Shown here in pieces: positions 60,265 to 64,000 of a stretch of DNA of 64,000 nucleotides. Each line of letters starts with the position of its first letter. Positions within the stretch are counted from its first letter, which is position 1. The DNA comes from Actinoallomurus soli (GTDB lineage: Bacteria > Actinomycetota > Actinomycetes > Streptosporangiales > Streptosporangiaceae): contig NZ_JAMXMV010000009.1 in assembly GCF_024055715.1 (NCBI RefSeq), positions 1 to 64,000 on the forward strand, given 5' to 3'. Under the pieces are notes generated by a model. The model did no database searches. It was given only the letters and a program-made list of their open reading frames with translations, and was not told the origin of the DNA. The position numbers and the translations under genes are program-made.

Positions 60265-60399
60265 GAGGAGTCACTGGGGCCTTCGGAAAACCGCCCGCCC
60301 GGGCCATATCGGCGTGCGGGCGAACCGCAGCACACTCGAAGACGTCTTAGTGACATGAGGCAACCGCACCTACGAGTAGTCGAGACCGGAGGCACGCAG

Positions 60400-60603
60400 A
60401 TGTGCCCGCACGAGCCGCCATGCCCCTCGGCGACCGCACCAGACCGTGAGGCCGCTCGCACCGTCACCTGCCACCCCGAGCAGGGATGGAGTCTGCTCTG
60501 CAACGGGGTCGTGCTGTTCGAGGACACCGGCGAACTGCTCCCCGACGGGGGGATCATCGCGCCGCACCGCCCGACCGACGTTCCGGCCCACACGGCGGCG
60601 TGA
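60400..60603 (+). CDS. DUF5999-type small Cys-rich protein
   Basis: The 67-residue protein begins MCPHEPPCPSATAPDREAAR and contains the invariant-looking QGWSLLCNGVVLFEDTGELL followed by a Pro/His tail. This matches a conserved small actinobacterial protein (DUF5999) of unknown function. Cys2, Cys8 and the Cys in LLCNG, with nearby His residues, could form a small metal site. An in-frame ATG lies 45 bp upstream, but the chosen ATG has a CGGAGG site at ideal spacing and fits the family start. Confidence 0.85.
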   Translation: MCPHEPPCPSATAPDREAARTVTCHPEQGWSLLCNGVVLFEDTGELLPDGGIIAPHRPTDVPAHTAA

Positions 60604-60625
60604 CGCGTTCTCTTCGGGGGACCAG

Positions 60626-61255
60626 TCAGAAATGACCATCGACCCGGGGGATCTCAGGGCGAGCGGTGCTCCACCGGCGTAGCCACTCCCCCACGACCGC
60701 GCCCACCTCGGCGGGCCTCCTGGCCAGATCGTGCCGTTCCCCCGGCAGGACCTGGACGCAGGTGGCGTCCGCGGGGTCCGGGACACCGAACGGATCACGG
60801 TCGCCGTTGACGACCACGACCTCCACGCCCGCGGCTCTCAGCTCGTCCGCGCGGGAACGTTCGGGTCTTCCGGGCGGGTGCAGCGGAAACGCGAGCGCGA
60901 TCACCCCGCGGGCCCCGGCCTTCAGCGCCGTACGGCAGGCGACGCGCGCGCCGTTGCTCCGCCCGCACTGAATCATCGGCACGTCGGGGAATCTCTTCCG
61001 CAGCTCGGCGACCACCGCCAGCCAGGCCTCGTCCTGTCGCGGAGCCGAACCGGGGGCGCGCCGCCCGGCGCGGCGGAACGGCTGCAGCACGCGCGCCACG
61101 GCCCCGCCGCGCGCGAGCGCCTCATCGCGGACGGCGAGCAGGTCCGGCGCGTCGACCCCGCCGTTCGACCCGTGGGTCATGACCAGGAGGAAGGCCGGAT
61201 CCGCCGGCTCGTCCAGGGTCACCTCGGCCGGCCCCTGCGGGGTCGCGATGTCCAT
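60626..61255 (-). CDS. alpha/beta hydrolase of the KANL3/Tex30 type
   Basis: The 209-residue protein has the compact hydrolase pattern: LLVMTHGSNGG (oxyanion), nucleophile elbow CGRSNGARVA (Ser), a conserved ALAFPLHPPGRPERSR loop, the Asp of VVVNGDRDPFG and the His of PGERHDLARRP. This matches dienelactone-hydrolase-like KANL3/Tex30 proteins. Substrate unknown. It is convergent with the DUF5999-type gene and divergent from the ferritin-like gene. Confidence 0.88.
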   Translation of the reverse strand: MDIATPQGPAEVTLDEPADPAFLLVMTHGSNGGVDAPDLLAVRDEALARGGAVARVLQPFRRAGRRAPGSAPRQDEAWLAVVAELRKRFPDVPMIQCGRSNGARVACRTALKAGARGVIALAFPLHPPGRPERSRADELRAAGVEVVVVNGDRDPFGVPDPADATCVQVLPGERHDLARRPAEVGAVVGEWLRRWSTARPEIPRVDGHF

Positions 61256-61393
61256 GCCGGAACCGTACTCCGCGGCCGGCCGGCCCCCGCCACCGAGGTG
61301 CGGCGACCGGCCGGAAGGGATGACTTTCCGGTCCCGGCGGGTTGTCGGTCATAGGGTTTCGGACACGGACGAAGGACGATCTCGAGGAGAATC

Positions 61394-62521
61394 ATGGGGG
61401 AAGCCGCCGATCGGCAGAAGGTCAAACGCTGGCAGGACCTCCTCGCCAGTGAGCGGGACGCCGCGGCCCTGTACTCCAGCCTCGCGGTCGCCGAGGACGG
61501 GGAACGACGCGAGATCCTGGAGGAGCTGGCGAGCGTCGAGCTGAGGCACGCGGCCCACTGGGAGGGCAAGCTGCGCGCGGCCGGGGCGGAGGTGCCCCCG
61601 CCCGGACCGCCCAGCATGCGGACGCGGCTGCTCGCCACGGCGGCGCGGCGGCTCTCTCCTCGCGCGGTCCTGCCGATGATCGAGCGCGCCGAGCGCTCCG
61701 ACGCGGGCCTCTACGACCGCGACCCGGACGCGGCCCCGGGGATGGCCGATGACGAGCGCGGACACGCGCGCACGCTCGCCAAGCTCATCGAGGGCGGAAA
61801 GCCCGATCCGCGCGTGCAGATCTCGCGCCGGGAGGGCTGGCACCGCACGGACCGCTCGGGGGCACTGCGGGCCGGCGTGTTCGGGGTCAGCGACGGCCTC
61901 GTCTCGAACACCGCCCTGGTCATGGGCTTCGCGGGTTCCGGGTCGTCCCGGACCGCGATCCTGCTCGCGGGAATCGCCGGGCTGCTGGCCGGCTCGTTCT
62001 CCATGGCGGCCGGGGAGTACGTCTCCATGTCCAGCCAGCGGGAGATGTTCGAGCGGGAGCTCGCGCTGGAGGCGCAGGAGCTGGAGGAGACGCCGGAGGA
62101 GGAGCACGCGGAGCTGGTGCTGCTCTACCGCGCCAAGGGCCTGGACCGCGCCGACGCCGAGCGTCTCGCCGAACGGATCATGAGCGACAGGAAGGTCGCG
62201 CTCGACACGCTCGCGCGGGAGGAGCTCGGCCTGGACCCGGACGAGCTGGGCTCCCCGTGGAGCGCGGCGGGCTCCAGCCTGTTCGCGTTCGCGCTGGGCG
62301 CGTTCGTCGTTGTCCTGCCCTACCTGATCACGGGGGGTGCCGCCGCGCTGCTGACCGCGATCGGCCTCGCGGTCCTCGCGCTCTTCGGGGTCGGCGCGGG
62401 CATCGGCGTCCTCAACGGTCGGCCGGCCGTACGCTCGGGCCTGCGCCAGGTCGTCGTCGGCGGTCTCGCCGCCGGGGTGACGTTCCTGGTGGGCCACCTG
62501 ATCGGCACGTCCGTGTCCTGA
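61394..62521 (+). CDS. ferritin-like / VIT1 fusion (MbfA-type iron exporter)
   Basis: The 375-residue protein joins an N-terminal ferritin-like four-helix domain (residues about 8-150; ELASVELRHAAHWEGKLRA and ADDERGHARTLAKLIEGGK carry the Glu/His iron ligands) to a C-terminal VIT1/CCC1 membrane domain (GVFGVSDGLVSNTALVMGFA, SMAAGEYVSMSSQREMFERE). In alpha-proteobacterial MbfA this architecture exports iron and protects against iron and peroxide. Vacuolar VIT1 imports Fe2+; in bacteria export is expected. A GAGGAG site precedes the ATG. Confidence 0.9.
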   Translation: MGEAADRQKVKRWQDLLASERDAAALYSSLAVAEDGERREILEELASVELRHAAHWEGKLRAAGAEVPPPGPPSMRTRLLATAARRLSPRAVLPMIERAERSDAGLYDRDPDAAPGMADDERGHARTLAKLIEGGKPDPRVQISRREGWHRTDRSGALRAGVFGVSDGLVSNTALVMGFAGSGSSRTAILLAGIAGLLAGSFSMAAGEYVSMSSQREMFERELALEAQELEETPEEEHAELVLLYRAKGLDRADAERLAERIMSDRKVALDTLAREELGLDPDELGSPWSAAGSSLFAFALGAFVVVLPYLITGGAAALLTAIGLAVLALFGVGAGIGVLNGRPAVRSGLRQVVVGGLAAGVTFLVGHLIGTSVS

Positions 62522-62565
62522 CCCCCGCCGCGCGTGGCGTCGCGTCGCTCGGAAAGAATCGGATC

Positions 62566-62994
62566 ATGGCCGAGACCATGAGCGACGAAGAGTGGCGCGA
62601 CTTCCTGCTGACCGGCACTCGCACCGGCAAGGCGGCCGTGACCAGGACCGACGGCACACCGCACGTCACGCCGATCTGGTTCCTCCTCGACGGGGACGAT
62701 CTGGTGTTCACGACGGCGGCCTCGGGGACCAAGGGCAAGGCCCTGCGCCGGGATCCCCGCATCTCACTGTGCGTGGACGACGAGATCCCGCCGTACTCCT
62801 TCGTCTCCCTGTGGGGCGAGGCGTCCCTGTCCGACGATCTGGACGAGCTGCGCCGGTGGGCGACCGCGCTCGGCGGGCGCTACATGGGACCGGACCGCGC
62901 CGAGGAGTACGGCGCCCGCAACGCGGTGCCCGGCGAGCTCCTCGTCCGCGTGCGGATCACCAAGGTCGTCGCCCAGCGCGACATCGCCGACTGA
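62566..62994 (+). CDS. PPOX-class F420-dependent oxidoreductase
   Basis: The 142-residue split-barrel protein has the pattern GKAAVTRTDGTPHVTPIWFL, LVFTTAASGTKGKALRRDPR and VSLWGEASLSDD found in PPOX-class (TIGR03618-type) F420-dependent reductases. Such enzymes reduce activated alkenes or bind flavin/F420; substrate unknown. The open frame extends far upstream, but the ATG at 62566 is the family start. It lies 44 bp after the ferritin/VIT gene and may share its transcript. Confidence 0.88.
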   Translation: MAETMSDEEWRDFLLTGTRTGKAAVTRTDGTPHVTPIWFLLDGDDLVFTTAASGTKGKALRRDPRISLCVDDEIPPYSFVSLWGEASLSDDLDELRRWATALGGRYMGPDRAEEYGARNAVPGELLVRVRITKVVAQRDIAD

Positions 62995-63006
62995 CCGCCG
63001 GCGTCC

Positions 63007-63069
63007 GGGGCGGATAGCGGGCCGCCGGTGGGCGACCGACACGGGGCGGATCGAGCGGGCCGCCGGTGG
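63007..63069. repeat. imperfect direct repeat in intergenic DNA
   Basis: GGGGCGGATAGCGGGCCGCC starting at 63007 recurs near 63043 (GGGGCGGATCGAGCGGGCCG), each copy ending GCCGGTGG. It lies between two convergent genes. No coding signal is seen in the gap. Confidence 0.7.
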
Positions 63070-63134
63070 CGGCCGGCGCGATCCGGATCCCGTTCGGCGG
63101 GCGGCGGGTTCGCCGAGGCCGCGCCCGCTCCCGG

Positions 63135-64000
63135 TCAACCGGCGTCGGGCCAGTTCGGGGGCAGGACGGGGACGTCGGAGCCCATGGCCTGGCGCAGTCG
63201 CTCGGCGAAGCTGTCCCGCAGCGCACGGCCCCACGGATAGTCCGCCGGGACCTGAACGGCCTCCCCGAGCACGTCGTAGGCCTCGGCGGGCAGGCCGTCC
63301 GGGCCCTTGGCGTACCTGGCGGCGATCACGGCGTGCATGTGGTCGAGCGCCCCGAACACCTCGCCGGTGAGGAGGGGCAGCGAGCCGGCGCGCACGGCGG
63401 CCTCCACCTCGTCCTCCCACCAGGCGTCCTCCCCGTCGACGGCGAAGGTACGGCGCAGCCGGGCCCGTACGTGCTCGCCGAGCGCCGGGTCGTCGAGGCC
63501 GCGCCGCCAGATCTCCTGGGCGGCGTCGTCCCGGCCGCGCAGGGGAAGCGTTCGGGCGAGCAGCTCGATGGCGAGGGGGACGACCTCCGGGTCGGCGTCC
63601 TCGCCCGGCGTCACGCTGCCGAACGCGTGGATCGCCTGCTCCAGGTGCGCGATGCCGAGGCTGACCGCGAGCCGGGCGTGCGCCTGCGGGTCGCGGCCCC
63701 GGTCGACGAGGTCCAGCGCGCCGGCGAGGACGCGCTGGGCGCGGGCGGGCTCGCCCCAGTCGATCAGGCGCAGCGCCAGGTCGTGCGCGGCGACCGGGGC
63801 GTACTCATCGTCGCCGGTCGCGATCACCTGCTCCCACCACTCGCACGCCTGCCGGGCGTCGCCGTCCTCGTCGGCGAGCTGGGCGAGCGCGAGGTACGCG
63901 GGCGGCAGGTAGGCGCGGTTGCCGAAGTCGACGAGGGCGCGCCAGGCGTCACGGGCATGGTCGCGCTCGCCGGCCCGCTGCCAGGACAGCGCGAGGTGGT
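63135..64000 (-). CDS. TPR-like helical-repeat protein (5' end outside window)
   Basis: The visible 288 residues are the C-terminal part of a gene whose start lies beyond the right edge. They form helical pairs of about 34-36 residues of tetratricopeptide character: PPAYLALAQLADEDGDARQA, APVAAHDLALRLIDWGEPAR, and LAVSLGIAHLEQAIHAFG. There is no membrane segment. TPR proteins act as scaffolds; no specific partner can be named. An internal GTG at 63827 opens a shorter frame but the repeats clearly continue upstream of it. Confidence 0.75.
   Translation of the reverse strand, partial: HLALSWQRAGERDHARDAWRALVDFGNRAYLPPAYLALAQLADEDGDARQACEWWEQVIATGDDEYAPVAAHDLALRLIDWGEPARAQRVLAGALDLVDRGRDPQAHARLAVSLGIAHLEQAIHAFGSVTPGEDADPEVVPLAIELLARTLPLRGRDDAAQEIWRRGLDDPALGEHVRARLRRTFAVDGEDAWWEDEVEAAVRAGSLPLLTGEVFGALDHMHAVIAARYAKGPDGLPAEAYDVLGEAVQVPADYPWGRALRDSFAERLRQAMGSDVPVLPPNWPDAG

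Larger units (their letters stand above)
59973..60399. other. intergenic region with operator-like elements
   Basis: No gene is seen. It holds the inverted repeat before the XRE gene (60005-60027), a stretch of unusually low GC around 60170-60260, and a CRP-like GTGA-TCTCTG-TCAC at 60251-60264. The second half probably carries the promoter of the DUF5999-type gene. Confidence 0.5.

Noticed and set aside
1-64000. Many long open frames opposite or shifted to real genes (for example 301-1188 minus, 31128-33011 plus, 35072-37216 plus)
   Set aside because: They lie over well-supported genes, show no domain signatures and have the Arg/Ala/Pro/Gly composition of GC-rich shadow frames.
1-64000. CRISPR array, integrase, transposase, tRNA or rRNA
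   Set aside because: No regularly spaced repeats, no recombinase motifs and no tRNA-like cloverleaf or rRNA segment was found. The tandem repeats seen are short and mostly coding.

Overview
The window reads as chromosomal DNA of a high-GC Gram-positive actinomycete. Evidence: uniformly very high GC, many GTG (and a few TTG) starts, 4-bp ATGA/GTGA gene overlaps, a HrdB/SigA-type principal sigma factor, a menaquinone pathway, mycothiol-type and F420-type enzyme families, GlnR-type boxes in front of nitrogen genes, and a very high density of TetR/MarR/ArsR/HxlR regulators. A filamentous lineage such as Streptosporangiales is plausible, but this is inference; no rRNA or tRNA gene is present to anchor taxonomy.

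Layout. 0-6.6 kb: stress and housekeeping singletons (CsbD, a spermidine-synthase-like methyltransferase, an ArsR-SRPBCC pair, another methyltransferase, an M23 peptidase behind an ArsR-like regulator, a zinc alcohol dehydrogenase, a MarR/VOC divergent pair). 6.8-8.0 kb: isochorismate synthase (menF). 8.0-10.7 kb: a TetR regulator divergent from a DrrAB-like ABC exporter. 10.8-13.1 kb: a PtpB-like phosphatase, a decayed Uma2 gene and an AlkZ-like winged-helix protein. 13.2-17.3 kb: a MarR-led operon of two exporter-type ABC half-transporters, the first carrying an apparent frameshift. 17.5-22.5 kb: menD-menC-menB (minus) divergent from menE (plus), which with menF covers most of chorismate to 1,4-dihydroxy-2-naphthoyl-CoA. 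22.5-25.1 kb: a secreted guanyl-type RNase, a lipoprotein and the principal sigma factor with a strong terminator. 25.1-28.6 kb: an HxlR/quinone-oxidoreductase pair and a TetX-like flavin monooxygenase divergent from a TetR.

28.6-38.6 kb is the clearest functional unit: assimilatory nitrate/nitrite reduction. NarK imports nitrate. A molybdopterin nitrate reductase and a flavoprotein electron carrier reduce it. NirBD reduces nitrite to ammonium, and the nirBD operon continues into a HemD-type uroporphyrinogen-III synthase/winged-helix fusion and a CbiX-like chelatase, genes that would help make the siroheme NirB needs. Two matching four-half-site GlnR-type arrays precede nirB and the nitrate reductase.

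38.6-44.8 kb: a SnoaL-type ECF sigma factor with a VOC protein, two related TetR regulators, an NADP-binding dehydrogenase, an NlpC/P60-like secreted protein, and an NmrA-like/TetR pair around nested palindromes. 44.9-47.6 kb: a small conserved protein, glmS and a LysE exporter. 47.7-51.1 kb: a short Rho paralogue with a long leader, then a two-component system whose kinase carries an in-frame 18-bp repeat. 51.2-64 kb: acyltransferase, MFS/HxlR pair, maleylpyruvate-isomerase-like protein, TetR, MpaB-like oxygenase, an XRE-AKR-hydrolase group, a DUF5999-type peptide, a MbfA-like ferritin/VIT fusion, a PPOX oxidoreductase and the end of a TPR-like gene cut by the window edge.

I found no integrase, transposase, CRISPR array, tRNA or rRNA. 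The most notable features are regulatory: nearly every divergent regulator/target pair has a visible inverted or direct repeat in its intergenic gap.
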